DNA of 35,832 nucleotides, from the NCBI GenBank assembly GCA_025996815.1, contig BNTT01000017.1, forward strand, positions 1-35,832, read 5' to 3'. Shown here one piece after another: positions 8,969-17,922 of the stretch. The notes beneath the pieces were generated by a model. That model saw only the letters and a program-made list of their open reading frames with translations. It did not search any database and was not told the origin of the DNA. Source of the DNA: Bacteroidia bacterium (GTDB taxonomy: Bacteria; Bacteroidota; Bacteroidia; Bacteroidales; Azobacteroidaceae). The first letter of the stretch is position 1. Each line of letters opens with the position of its first letter. The position numbers and the translations under genes were made by a program.

Positions 8969-10516
8969 TTAACCTCCATGTTTCAAAGTTTCGTTTGAGG
9001 CTTCCGACTCCAACTGTTCGCCCACTTTTTTGTCAAAACTGATTTTGAACGCATAAGCATAATCGCAGGGCTTCGTTTTTGGGAAAGAGAGTTTCAAACC
9101 GTTGTCGGTCTGTTGCCATTCGATTTTTTCATCCGAGCCTAACAGTTGAACATTCAGGATTTTTGCATCGGCAATCGCCGTTTTGTCCAACGATTGAATG
9201 ATGGTTCCTTTATCGTTCCAATTCAAGACAATGGCATAAAAATCATTGTCTTTGGTCGTGAAACGAATGTCCTGTGCGGTGTAGGGAATCGCCTCATTAT
9301 CGGTGAATGTGCCGGCGGTGGATTGCGTTTCGCCTTCGCCGAATTTTTTCCAAGGGCGAGTGCCGTATATCGCTTCGCCGTTGATTTTCAACCATTTGCC
9401 GATTGAGAGCAATATGTCGGTTTGTTCTTCGGTGATGGTTCCATCGGCTCTCGGACCGATATTCAACAGCAGATTTCCGTTTTTGCTGACAATATCCACC
9501 AAGTCGTGGACGATTTGTCCGGGCGTTTTGTTTTCTTCTCCGTCGATGTAACCCCACGATTTTTTGCCTACGGAAGTGTCCGTTTGCCATGGAAATTTCA
9601 TCATCTTATCCGATTTTCCACGTTCCATATCCCATACCTGCACGTTGGTCGGATAGCCCTGCTTGGTATTGACCACCACCTGTTCGTTCCAGTCCAAAGC
9701 ATTGTTATAATAGTATGCCATGAACTTGTTGAAATACGGCATTAGCACAGAATCATTAACCGTCCAATCGAACCAGATTAGTTTCGGTTGATATTTGTTG
9801 ATAAGTTCATAAGTGCGCGTCAGCCATTCCCTTGCTACGGCATCGGTTTGGGTGTTGTCGGGTTTGAGTCTGCCGCCATAAAGGGTAATCGTTGTATCCT
9901 GCACATCCGAAGGGAAATCCATGCCACCGTTGAAGAACCACGCATTTTCTGCGCGGTGGGTGGACAGCCCGAAAATGAGGTCTTCTTTTTCAAGCGCCGC
10001 TTTCAATAAGCCGATAATATCTTTTCCCGGACCCATCTTTACGGCGTTCCATTCGTTTAAATCGCTGTCATACATAGAAAATCCATCGTGATGTTCGGCA
10101 ACAGGCACGACGTATTTTGCGCCGGATGCTTTGAACAACGCCGCCCATTCGGTAGCATCGAATTTTTCGGCTTTGAACATCGGAATAAAATCTTTGTATC
10201 CGAATTTAGTATGCTCGCCGTAGGTTTCCAAGTGATGCTTGTATTCCGGCGAATCCTTGCGGTACATGTTGCGCGAATACCACTCGTTGCCAAACGCCGG
10301 AACCGCATATACACCCCAATGGATGAAAATACCGAACTTGGCGTCGCAAAACCATTCGGGAAACCGGTAGTTTTCCGCGAGGTTGTCCCAATCGGGTTGA
10401 AACACTTCCGTCCCTTTGGACGAGGCAACCGAATCAATGTTGATGTCGGCTTTTGGGGCTGTCTGACAGGAAACAGCGCATAAAACAGTAACTGTTGTAA
10501 GAAAGAAGACTCTCAT
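8969..10516 (-). CDS. GH29 alpha-L-fucosidase, lipoprotein
   Basis: 515 residues. The N-terminal signal ends in the lipobox CAVSC with Cys17, so it is membrane-anchored, facing periplasm or surface. The catalytic (beta/alpha)8 domain (about 45-380) carries the full GH29 set: FGIFIHWGVYAVP with His66, EHHDGFSMYD with His142/His143, and LIWFDW with probable nucleophile Asp250, then GNLLLNIGPRADG. A C-terminal beta-sandwich (about 400-500) follows. GH29 enzymes release alpha-L-fucose with retention. It sits between the T9SS beta-helix gene and the mutarotase gene, feeding the permease downstream. Unlike the second GH29 in the window, all expected substrate-binding residues I can see are present. 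Confidence 0.93.
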   Translation of the reverse strand: MRVFFLTTVTVLCAVSCQTAPKADINIDSVASSKGTEVFQPDWDNLAENYRFPEWFCDAKFGIFIHWGVYAVPAFGNEWYSRNMYRKDSPEYKHHLETYGEHTKFGYKDFIPMFKAEKFDATEWAALFKASGAKYVVPVAEHHDGFSMYDSDLNEWNAVKMGPGKDIIGLLKAALEKEDLIFGLSTHRAENAWFFNGGMDFPSDVQDTTITLYGGRLKPDNTQTDAVAREWLTRTYELINKYQPKLIWFDWTVNDSVLMPYFNKFMAYYYNNALDWNEQVVVNTKQGYPTNVQVWDMERGKSDKMMKFPWQTDTSVGKKSWGYIDGEENKTPGQIVHDLVDIVSKNGNLLLNIGPRADGTITEEQTDILLSIGKWLKINGEAIYGTRPWKKFGEGETQSTAGTFTDNEAIPYTAQDIRFTTKDNDFYAIVLNWNDKGTIIQSLDKTAIADAKILNVQLLGSDEKIEWQQTDNGLKLSFPKTKPCDYAYAFKISFDKKVGEQLESEASNETLKHGG

Positions 10517-10535
10517 GTTATTTTATATTATAAGT

Positions 10536-12758
10536 TTATTTTTTTATAACTTTTATCACGCTTTGTTTGCCGCCGGAATTGATTGCCAACAAATAAATGC
10601 CGGCGGGATAACTGCTGATGTCTATCCGGTTTTCCGTATCGTGTAAGTTTGCGTTCCACAGATTGCGTCCGGATATATCACTGATGGTGACATGGTAAGC
10701 ACCAGGTGCATCAAATTTCAAGGTGAAATGTCCGTCGCCGGGGTTGGGATAGAGCGTTGCAGGGGGCATTCCTGTTGTTTTAGGACTTTCCACTCCTGTG
10801 ACTTCACCCGGCAATGGTTCGCCCGGCAGTTGCGCTCTTTGCAAAATCTCTATCGGAGGGAACAACTGATAATCGTTTGTCCCTGTTGTCAGATTGTCGA
10901 AAGGTCCCGGATATGCCTGCGATTCGGTCAGTTGGTACTTTTCTTTATAATCCGTATCCCAACGGTCATTTAAACGTTGCGATACTGTTCCGGGAACGGT
11001 CAAACTGACGGTTTGAGTTTCGGGTATGAACACAGCCGACAGTCCGGTCAGGATTTCGTAATCACTGTCGCCCTGTGTCGAATGAGCCGACCAGAATGTT
11101 TTCCATTCTTCGGGCGTTAGTTTGGCTAAATTGTTCGCCAAAACTTTCTGACTGACCAAATCGCTGACCGATGCTCCGAGTTCGCTCGCCATTTGTGTAT
11201 TAAATTCATTACTGCTGAACGGATTATTGGGCGAATCGCAGTAATTATTAATGTGCATCACCCTGTTCTCATTATCGTAGAGATTGCCAAGAAAACGCTG
11301 CTCGCCTCCTTTGGCTATCGGATACAGAATGCTGTAATTGATGACGTTATTACAGAACATATTGTTGTAAAAAGCATTTTTGTCATTTCTTGCACTCCGG
11401 TCGGTCATGTTGCGAATCACGACGCTTGTTTCATTCCCTACACTGCCGGATATTAGATTATTGACATACAATGCTCCTCCGGCGTCGTGCATATATATCT
11501 GATTTTCTTTGTTATTCATGACAACGTTATGGTCAATCAACACGCTGCCGAAATCATAATCGGCCAATTCCAAAAAGATACCCGCCCGTTCGTTATTCAC
11601 TATGACATTGCGGGTGATACGTGCATCGGGAAACAGATTGTCTAACCATATTCCGTAAGTAAAATTGTTGGCTACATAGTTTTCCGTTATCAGACCCTTT
11701 TCTAAATTATGAAACTTCATGCCTGCCTGCTCGTAAATATTGGAACCAAACCGATAGTTATTGTTGTACATCACCACATTGCCTCTGACCACCATACTTC
11801 CGGTATGCGTACCGGCTATTCCGTTGCTGCCGTTGTCAAGCAAGTAATTGTTTTCGATGACGTTTCCGACAGCCCGCCAACATTCGGGTTGCTCGTCCCG
11901 CTCATTGTTTTGCCACAGAGCACCGCAATCAATGCCTATGCCTGCGGCATAGCGTACCACATTGTTCTTCACCAGCCAGTAATTTCCGGCACGCAGCCCC
12001 AAAGCACCCGCCTGCGAGTTTTGTTTTTCTGTACTCCTCCAAAAACCATCGGGAAACTGATTGCCGCAATGTTCCATAATAAAGCCTATCACATGGATGT
12101 AATTCAATGCTTTTTGATGCGGTGCAAATATCCGTCGCCGGGTAGTGATTTCCACCTTGCTGTTGGTGGAATGGTTGTTTTTGAAACGTACCCGTACCGC
12201 ATTTTCAGCGGGGTCGTACCACCAACAGCCTTCAATATTTATTTGGCTCTGATACGGACGTTGCATATACGGCTCTCCTTCTACAAACACCTGCCCCAAA
12301 GTGTACCCGCTACCGGGCTTATTCGTTGCAATATTGCCGGAATAAGGCGTAGCCGACGACCCGACTTGGAACGGATTGGCACTGTCCCAATAACAGTCGT
12401 CGGTAAAACTCATCTTGTTTAAATCTGCCGCATAAATACCGTTGGGTAACTCTTCCCATTGGTCGGTATATACATCCGAGCCTTTGATATACACTCGTTT
12501 GCCGGGTTCGCCATAATATACAATCGGCTGACCTTCCACGCCTCCGCGCGGAGGTGATACCCGCTCGCGGTAAATACCGGCAAACACAAAAACCGTGTCG
12601 CCGGGTTGCGCCATTTCCGCTCCCTTGGAGATGGTTAGAAACGGTTGATTACTACTGCCCGAATGTTCATCCGACCCGCTGTTGGAAACATACCATGTTT
12701 CAGCGCATAGCGACATTGGCATGGCAACCGATACAAAAAATGTGAATAACTTTTTCAT
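10536..12758 (-). CDS. Secreted right-handed beta-helix protein with T9SS sorting domain (putative polysaccharide-active enzyme)
   Basis: 740 residues. Signal peptide 1-19 (MKKLFTFFVSVAMPMSLCA), then a DUF1565-like N-terminal strand region (about 21-75, WYVSNSGSDEHSG and GDTVFVFAGIYRERV), then a long parallel beta-helix (about 210-500) with many N-x-x and NN turns. Residues 669-740 are a type A T9SS C-terminal sorting domain (LYPNPGDGHF, then YPAGIYLL). It should be exported by the Sec and type IX systems to the surface. Beta-helix folds of this sort are typical of polysaccharide lyases and of GH families such as GH28 and GH141, but I recognise no family motif or catalytic set. Its ATG overlaps the upstream stop (ATGA), so it is within the nine-gene operon. 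Confidence 0.85.
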   Translation of the reverse strand: MKKLFTFFVSVAMPMSLCAETWYVSNSGSDEHSGSSNQPFLTISKGAEMAQPGDTVFVFAGIYRERVSPPRGGVEGQPIVYYGEPGKRVYIKGSDVYTDQWEELPNGIYAADLNKMSFTDDCYWDSANPFQVGSSATPYSGNIATNKPGSGYTLGQVFVEGEPYMQRPYQSQINIEGCWWYDPAENAVRVRFKNNHSTNSKVEITTRRRIFAPHQKALNYIHVIGFIMEHCGNQFPDGFWRSTEKQNSQAGALGLRAGNYWLVKNNVVRYAAGIGIDCGALWQNNERDEQPECWRAVGNVIENNYLLDNGSNGIAGTHTGSMVVRGNVVMYNNNYRFGSNIYEQAGMKFHNLEKGLITENYVANNFTYGIWLDNLFPDARITRNVIVNNERAGIFLELADYDFGSVLIDHNVVMNNKENQIYMHDAGGALYVNNLISGSVGNETSVVIRNMTDRSARNDKNAFYNNMFCNNVINYSILYPIAKGGEQRFLGNLYDNENRVMHINNYCDSPNNPFSSNEFNTQMASELGASVSDLVSQKVLANNLAKLTPEEWKTFWSAHSTQGDSDYEILTGLSAVFIPETQTVSLTVPGTVSQRLNDRWDTDYKEKYQLTESQAYPGPFDNLTTGTNDYQLFPPIEILQRAQLPGEPLPGEVTGVESPKTTGMPPATLYPNPGDGHFTLKFDAPGAYHVTISDISGRNLWNANLHDTENRIDISSYPAGIYLLAINSGGKQSVIKVIKK

Positions 12759-13504
12759 TTTATTATTTCTTGTTGTTCTATTTTTTTTGTATTGATAATT
12801 ACCGGCTTGGGCTTGACAAGATTAACGGATATTTTGTCGAAGACCGTCTGCGCGGTAGTGATGGTCGAATCGACGGGCACAAGCGTGTTCGTCCCTTCGT
12901 TCCATAGTGACATATTGGAGATGGAAGGGATAAATTCAGCCCCTTCCGTAGCCTCGACATCTGCCCTGTACAGCAGCGCAGGCTGCCCGCAGGAGAACTC
13001 GTCTTCCTCCATCGTTATGCGGTTGAACTGCGGGTAAAACTCATTGTAATCGCCTGCCAGATTCATTTCCATCCACAATATCCATTTCGAGCCCGGCTTC
13101 ACCTCCGCCCTCACACGAAAATACTCGTCTTTGGGTGTTGCTCCCGATACCACTATCTCCTCGTCGCTTCTTGCCTGCTTGGCATTTTTGTCCCGAAAAA
13201 TGCTGCTCCAGCGAGGCAGGGCTACCGGCACATCCGATTTTCCTTCCCAGTCGCCGCGGCTCACCCGGTAGGTAACAAATACCAACTGACATTTGCCGTT
13301 TTCCGGATTTTCCAGCCATATTGCAAACTGAGGCGGCTCGGCATACGTGGAAAGATAAACCGCCTGCTTGTTGATATGGATATTGACCTCTATCTGAACC
13401 CTGTTGGCGGTACTTGCAATCACCCGCCACACAACCAATCCTGCAACAATCAGCAAACCGGCTGCCGCAATCACTATGACTTTTTTGTTCAAAAATTTTC
13501 GCAT
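12755..13504 (-). CDS. Unknown protein with one N-terminal membrane anchor (DUF2271-like pattern)
   Basis: 249 residues. A lysine-rich start is followed by one transmembrane helix (about 9-30), then a periplasmic beta-rich domain. Visible landmarks are PPQFAIWLENPENGKC (about 56-71), DVPVALPRWSSIF, SGATPKDEYFRVRAEV and WILWMEMNLAGDYNE. The spacing of a W-containing strand, a SGATP element and a DYNE element is reminiscent of DUF2271 proteins, but this is recall without alignment. It starts 14 bp after the second Gfo/Idh gene and overlaps the beta-helix gene by 4 bp, so it is part of the operon. It could assist the exported oxidoreductase, which is inference from position. Otherwise hypothetical. 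Confidence 0.75.
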   Translation of the reverse strand: MRKFLNKKVIVIAAAGLLIVAGLVVWRVIASTANRVQIEVNIHINKQAVYLSTYAEPPQFAIWLENPENGKCQLVFVTYRVSRGDWEGKSDVPVALPRWSSIFRDKNAKQARSDEEIVVSGATPKDEYFRVRAEVKPGSKWILWMEMNLAGDYNEFYPQFNRITMEEDEFSCGQPALLYRADVEATEGAEFIPSISNMSLWNEGTNTLVPVDSTITTAQTVFDKISVNLVKPKPVIINTKKIEQQEIIK

Positions 13505-13518
13505 CTTAACTCTTATAT

Positions 13519-14775
13519 CTAACTCAACAAAGGATAACCTGCCCTGTACGACCTTTTGTCCAATGCGGCGGCATCTTCATTATTTGTGATTACTCCCGTT
13601 TTCGTATCAATCTCAAGCATTTTTTTGCCCGAACGGTAAGACAGGTTGGCAAGGTTAATCATCGCTGCACTGACAACACCCTGTTCAATCGGCGCATTGG
13701 GCGTTTTCCGCGAACGGATGCAATCAATGAAATTGCGATGATGCACTTCGTCGGGGAAATATCCGGATTTTTCGGACAACAATTTCCAGTCTTCACCGAA
13801 AACCTGCCATCCTCCGCCATGCCGTCCCAGATACATCAAACCCTTCGTGCCGTATATCTCAATGCGGGTGGAGTTGTTGCGCCATTCGGGGAATTTTTCG
13901 CTGAAACGCACTTCCTGCGGCGTTTTGTACATATAATTACCGTATTGCGACGATTCGAGGCTGATGGGATAATCGCCCATATCGAACACGACCGTTTGAT
14001 TGTCCGGAATATCGCGTTTATCGTTGAAAATCACTCTTCCACCGGCGCAAAACACTGTCTGAGGCAAGCCGGGGTCGCCCAGTGCTATACGCGCAAGGTC
14101 AATCACATGCGAGGCATCACCCGACATAGCTGCACCTCCCGAATAAGCCCACCAATCCGACCATGCTTTATGGCGCGATACATTATAAGGCATCGCTTCG
14201 GCAGGTCCCAGCCATCTGTCCCAATCAAGTCCTTCCGGAACAGGAGTGTCGGGCTTCATAATCCACTCGCGTGTACCGGGCAGCATACAATATGCCTTTA
14301 CGGTAACGATAGCACCCAATTCGCCTGACGCAATATACTTCTTTGCCGCAAGTGCATAATCCGCACTGCGGTTTTGTGTGCCGCACTGAACAATTCGCTT
14401 GTTTCGTGCGGCAACTTCAACCATCTTTTTGCCTTCCTCCTGCGAGAGACATACATTTTTCTCTACATACACATCCTTGCCGGCTTCACATGCCCACACC
14501 GTTGCCAAGGCGTGCCAATGTTCAGGCGTAGTAATGACCACGGCATCCACATCCCTGTCGTCAAAGACTTGCCGCATGTCCGACACTCTCTTCGGCTCGT
14601 AGCCCTGCAACTTGCCCAATTCCTGTATGACACTTCCGCCACGTTCGGCATCCACATCGCATACGTATTTCACTTCCACATTGGCGGCGTTCTGCTTGAT
14701 ACTGAGGATTACCTGCGTTCCGCGACCTCCTGCGCCGATTAATGCGAGGACAACCTTATCATTTGCTCCTTTCAT
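13519..14775 (-). CDS. Gfo/Idh/MocA-family oxidoreductase without export signal
   Basis: 418 residues beginning MKGANDKVVLALIGAGGRG, so the Rossmann GxGGxG motif is at the very N-terminus and there is no signal peptide. Family motifs: TPEHWHALATVWACEAG, then GKDVYVEKN (the EK motif) and GDASHVIDLARIALG, carrying the His of the catalytic DxxxH region. Family members oxidise or reduce sugars and sugar derivatives with NAD(P). It is a tandem paralogue of the next gene upstream: TPEHWH, the EKN motif and WRNNSTRIEIYGTKGLMYLG are shared. The two open frames are in the same frame, separated only by TAA-ACA. The substrate is unknown. This copy should be cytoplasmic, while its twin is predicted exported. 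Confidence 0.92.
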   Translation of the reverse strand: MKGANDKVVLALIGAGGRGTQVILSIKQNAANVEVKYVCDVDAERGGSVIQELGKLQGYEPKRVSDMRQVFDDRDVDAVVITTPEHWHALATVWACEAGKDVYVEKNVCLSQEEGKKMVEVAARNKRIVQCGTQNRSADYALAAKKYIASGELGAIVTVKAYCMLPGTREWIMKPDTPVPEGLDWDRWLGPAEAMPYNVSRHKAWSDWWAYSGGAAMSGDASHVIDLARIALGDPGLPQTVFCAGGRVIFNDKRDIPDNQTVVFDMGDYPISLESSQYGNYMYKTPQEVRFSEKFPEWRNNSTRIEIYGTKGLMYLGRHGGGWQVFGEDWKLLSEKSGYFPDEVHHRNFIDCIRSRKTPNAPIEQGVVSAAMINLANLSYRSGKKMLEIDTKTGVITNNEDAAALDKRSYRAGYPLLS

Positions 14776-14778
14776 TGT

Positions 14779-16137
14779 TTATACTTTTTCAGGGATTTCA
14801 TATTCTTTACGATAGGCACCTCTTGCGAGGATATTTGCCTGCTCGCTGTTGAGGAATTTTTCGGTTGCCGGGTCGAAAATCAACTGTTTGTTGCCTGTCC
14901 GGTAAGCGATATTTCCAAGGTGAACCAAGGTAGCACTGCGGTGACATTCTTCCACATCGCCGTTGGGTTTCTTACGGTTGCGGAGGGATTGTATGAAATT
15001 TGTCTGGTGTTCGTTGTCCGGGAAAACGCCGCCGTCCTGTGCGACAATCTCGTTGTCGGGACCCAACACCTGCCAGCCGCCGCCGTGACGTCCGAGATAC
15101 ATCAGCCCTTCGGTTCCGTAAATCTCCGTGCGGGTAGAATTATTCCGCCAGTTGGGGAATCTCGTTATATCATTGCGAATATCGCCCGGCGTTTTGTACA
15201 TATAATTGGTGGCACTTGCACTGTCGCAAGTCAGGGAAAAATCATCAAAGTCGTAAACAACCGTTTGAAATTCAGGCGTTTCACAACTTCCGCCGAATGC
15301 ATTGTTTCCTCCCCATCCATAAACAGATTTCGGATGACCCGGGTCACCGATAACCAAACGGCAAAGGTCCATTACGTGCGAAGCGTCGTCGGCAAGTTTG
15401 CCGCCGCTGTACGCCCAATAACTTAGCCAACCGCCGCGACTGTTTTCTTCCACGATAGAGGGGCTGAACGGACGCATGGGTGCCGGACCAAGCCATTTAT
15501 CCCAATCAAGCCATGCCGGAACGGGCGTTTCGGGTGCTTCTTCCCATTTGCTGCCACCCAGCATGTTGTAACACTTTACAGTAACAATCTTACCTAATTT
15601 GCCGCTTTTGATGTAATCACGCGCAGAAAAGGCATACGATGCGCTACGATTTTGAAAACCTACCTGTACGATACGTTTATATTTGGCTGTCGCTTCCACT
15701 AATTTGCGTCCTTCCCAAATGTTGATGGTCGGATTTTTCTCCACATAAACGTCTTTGCCTGCCTGACATGCCCATATCGCAGCCAGCGTATGCCAATGCT
15801 CCGGCGTAGCCACCCAAACGGCATCCACATCTTTGTCGTCGAATATCGTTTTCATGTTCTCGACCGGTGTCGGACGATAGCCGAGTTCTTTTTCCACAGA
15901 ATCCACCGCTTTGGCGAGTTTTGTCCTGTTGACGTCGCACACCGTCTTGATTTCAACATTTTTATTTATTTTGCAACAATTGATGATGCAACCCAGCCCA
16001 CGACCGCCGCATCCTACCAGCGCAAGCACAATTTTGTCATTGGCTCCTACGCACGAGGCACTTAATAACGTATTGGTTCCTAACGTCAATCCAATCGTTC
16101 CTGCCACACTTGTCTTTAAAAAATCACGTCTTAACAT
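14779..16137 (-). CDS. Exported Gfo/Idh/MocA-family oxidoreductase (Tat lipoprotein-like)
   Basis: 452 residues. The N-terminus MLRRDFLKTSVAGTIGLTLG is a twin-arginine signal (RRDFLK) followed by LLSASC, a lipobox-like end at Cys29. The mature part starts with the Rossmann motif VGCGGRG and has TPEHWHTLAAIWACQAGKDV, the EKNPTI motif, WLDWDKWLGPAP and DDASHVMDLCRLVIG. Tat export with a pre-bound nicotinamide cofactor is known for glucose-fructose oxidoreductase-type members of the family. Related exported members in Bacteroidetes have been linked to C3-oxidation of glycosides; that is only a possibility here. It lies 13 bp downstream of the hydrolase-ThuA fusion gene. Confidence 0.92.
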   Translation of the reverse strand: MLRRDFLKTSVAGTIGLTLGTNTLLSASCVGANDKIVLALVGCGGRGLGCIINCCKINKNVEIKTVCDVNRTKLAKAVDSVEKELGYRPTPVENMKTIFDDKDVDAVWVATPEHWHTLAAIWACQAGKDVYVEKNPTINIWEGRKLVEATAKYKRIVQVGFQNRSASYAFSARDYIKSGKLGKIVTVKCYNMLGGSKWEEAPETPVPAWLDWDKWLGPAPMRPFSPSIVEENSRGGWLSYWAYSGGKLADDASHVMDLCRLVIGDPGHPKSVYGWGGNNAFGGSCETPEFQTVVYDFDDFSLTCDSASATNYMYKTPGDIRNDITRFPNWRNNSTRTEIYGTEGLMYLGRHGGGWQVLGPDNEIVAQDGGVFPDNEHQTNFIQSLRNRKKPNGDVEECHRSATLVHLGNIAYRTGNKQLIFDPATEKFLNSEQANILARGAYRKEYEIPEKV

Positions 16138-16150
16138 ATTATTTAATTTA

Positions 16151-17827
16151 TTATTTATTACTCAAAAGATAATTTACGGTATTGAACATCAGCGTTTTGA
16201 AACTTTCTATTTTCCAGTCGTCCCAATGTCCGAGCGAGGTGTATATCACGTTTTTGCCGTTAATCCACAGTACCGGTTCATTGGGTACGCCGGGGTTACT
16301 GCCCAACAGCAATACCTGCGCTTTGTCGGTGCGCAGCGGACGGTTTTGATACAACCAGTTCGGGCTGTTAAACGGCGTAACGTCTTTCAATATCGGATGG
16401 TTTTCCATGCCGGGAACAAGCGTAACATCGGTGCCTGTTTTCAAATGACCGTAATGTCCTTTATAATTACCACCCCATACATCCTTATCCAAATCAGGCC
16501 ATTGCGCCAACAGGTCGGACGCATTTTCCTTGGCAGTTTCAATACCGCCGCCACTGCGGGGAACATTGGCTTTTGCATCAAAAGCGTGCGATGCGGTGCG
16601 AATGCCCAGCAACGGACGTCCGCTTGTCACATAATCCTTGATTGCTTTCATCTTTTCCGGTTCAAGCGCACGGCGGCGAATGAAAATTACGGCAAGATTG
16701 GCGTCTTCCAGTATTTGAAGATTTTCCAGATTGTGGCGTGACGGAGGCAGCGTATTTCCTTTCGGTTCAATCGGCATTCCGTAAGCGGCGTATTCGGCTT
16801 TGACTTTGGCATCAGCGTCTTTTTTTGCTTCGCTCATAATAGGTATTCCCAATGCAAAATCACAGTGAATATTTTTCAATGTCAGTTCGTGTGCAAATTC
16901 CGGCAGGCGTTGATTGGCGCGGTATTCGCTTTCTGCTGTCACGAAAGCAATGCGTTTGCGGGTGTCGCCCTTGAATTTGAATTGTTTTTCGCCGGTAAAA
17001 TCAGAGGACACGATGGTCGGACATATATAAGTTTCAATGTATTCTACCATCAAATCCAATCCGGAGAAATGGTTTACAAACGGTGCTTTTTCGTGATTGT
17101 ACATCAAATCGGTCATGTCGCGCATCAGGACTACATTCATTCCTACTTTTTTCATTGCCCGAAGTGCGAAACTGCGACCAACTACACACATATTGGTGTG
17201 AACGCCGGTCAGGATTACGTTTTTGATGCCTTTTTTCTTGAAATAGGATGCCGATTCCGCTCCGTTGTCCGAAATCAAATCCTTGCTTTCGTCGATGGTA
17301 AGGGTGGCAATTTGTCTTGACCATACATGGTGATTGTCAGGTTCCTTGTTACTTTCACAACCTCCATCCGAATCATCAATCGGCCATGCAGCGTTTTCTT
17401 CGGAAGGTAGCTTGCCACCACTGTTGGTAATGGCGGCAATTTTCTTGTCCATGTATTGTAAGGCTCTTTTGCGTGCCGGACTGTTTTTGTAAAAATCCAT
17501 ACAGTCGCTCGGCGCATGTACGATGGTCACGCCTTTATTGCGTGCAATCGTCAGAACCTTGTCCAATACCGGTGCAAATTCGGCTACTCTTGTCGTCGCG
17601 TCGTTGCACCAGTGTTTGTCCCACATGTCGCAGACGATAATCGCCGTTTCAGACGGCTTCCAGTTTTCGATACGGTTCGTTATGCACAAACCCGTTGGGT
17701 CGAGTTCAGACTGAACTCGTTGTTGTGCCGAGATACGTATCGGCTCAGTACTCTCATTTTTAGCCGACATAACTGATGGCATCAACATCAATGGAACGGC
17801 AATCATCAATTTAATAATACTTTTCAT
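16151..17827 (-). CDS. Exported cysteine hydrolase (isochorismatase-like) fused to a ThuA-like domain
   Basis: 558 residues with signal peptide 1-22 (cleavage near VMSAK). Domain 1 (about 38-270) is isochorismatase-like: IIVCDMWD with Asp67, and TGVHTNMCVVGRS with the probable nucleophile Cys214. The usual catalytic Lys I could not place with certainty. Domain 2 (about 285-555) is ThuA-like, a class I glutamine-amidotransferase-type fold: RKRIAFVTAESEYRANQRLPEF, LAVIFIRRRALEPEKM, GRPLLGIRTASHAF, then WDDWKIESFKTLMFNTVNYLL. ThuA proteins occur with Gfo/Idh oxidoreductases in sugar loci, and here two follow directly. It is the first gene of the nine-gene operon, behind promoter cassette A. Reaction unknown. 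Confidence 0.85.
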   Translation of the reverse strand: MKSIIKLMIAVPLMLMPSVMSAKNESTEPIRISAQQRVQSELDPTGLCITNRIENWKPSETAIIVCDMWDKHWCNDATTRVAEFAPVLDKVLTIARNKGVTIVHAPSDCMDFYKNSPARKRALQYMDKKIAAITNSGGKLPSEENAAWPIDDSDGGCESNKEPDNHHVWSRQIATLTIDESKDLISDNGAESASYFKKKGIKNVILTGVHTNMCVVGRSFALRAMKKVGMNVVLMRDMTDLMYNHEKAPFVNHFSGLDLMVEYIETYICPTIVSSDFTGEKQFKFKGDTRKRIAFVTAESEYRANQRLPEFAHELTLKNIHCDFALGIPIMSEAKKDADAKVKAEYAAYGMPIEPKGNTLPPSRHNLENLQILEDANLAVIFIRRRALEPEKMKAIKDYVTSGRPLLGIRTASHAFDAKANVPRSGGGIETAKENASDLLAQWPDLDKDVWGGNYKGHYGHLKTGTDVTLVPGMENHPILKDVTPFNSPNWLYQNRPLRTDKAQVLLLGSNPGVPNEPVLWINGKNVIYTSLGHWDDWKIESFKTLMFNTVNYLLSNK

Positions 17828-17852
17828 ATTTTTTTATTTTTAAAATTTTCTG

Positions 17853-17920
17853 CAAATGTACGGAAATAAAAATGATAATCATTGTAAAAAAACGACTTTT
17901 TTTTGTAAGAAAACGACTTT
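17853..17920 (-). promoter_or_regulatory. Promoter cassette A: 21-bp-period direct repeats plus TACATTTG box (nine-gene operon)
   Basis: On the minus strand two copies of AAAGTCGTTTTNTTACAA (AAAGTCG cores at plus 17914-17920 and 17893-17899, exactly 21 bp apart) precede TATCATTTTTATT and the -7 box TACATTTG at 17853-17860. The proximal core ends 32 nt before the -7 box. No good -33 TTTG exists, which suggests activator dependence. The start codon at 17827 is 25 bp downstream of the box. The distal repeat starts two bases beyond the activase stop codon. Confidence 0.75.
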
Positions 17921-17922
17921 TT

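Noticed and set aside
13519..16137. One gene broken by a point mutation to a stop codon
   Set aside because: Both halves are complete, full-length Gfo/Idh proteins, each with its own Rossmann motif, so this is a tandem pair, not a broken gene.
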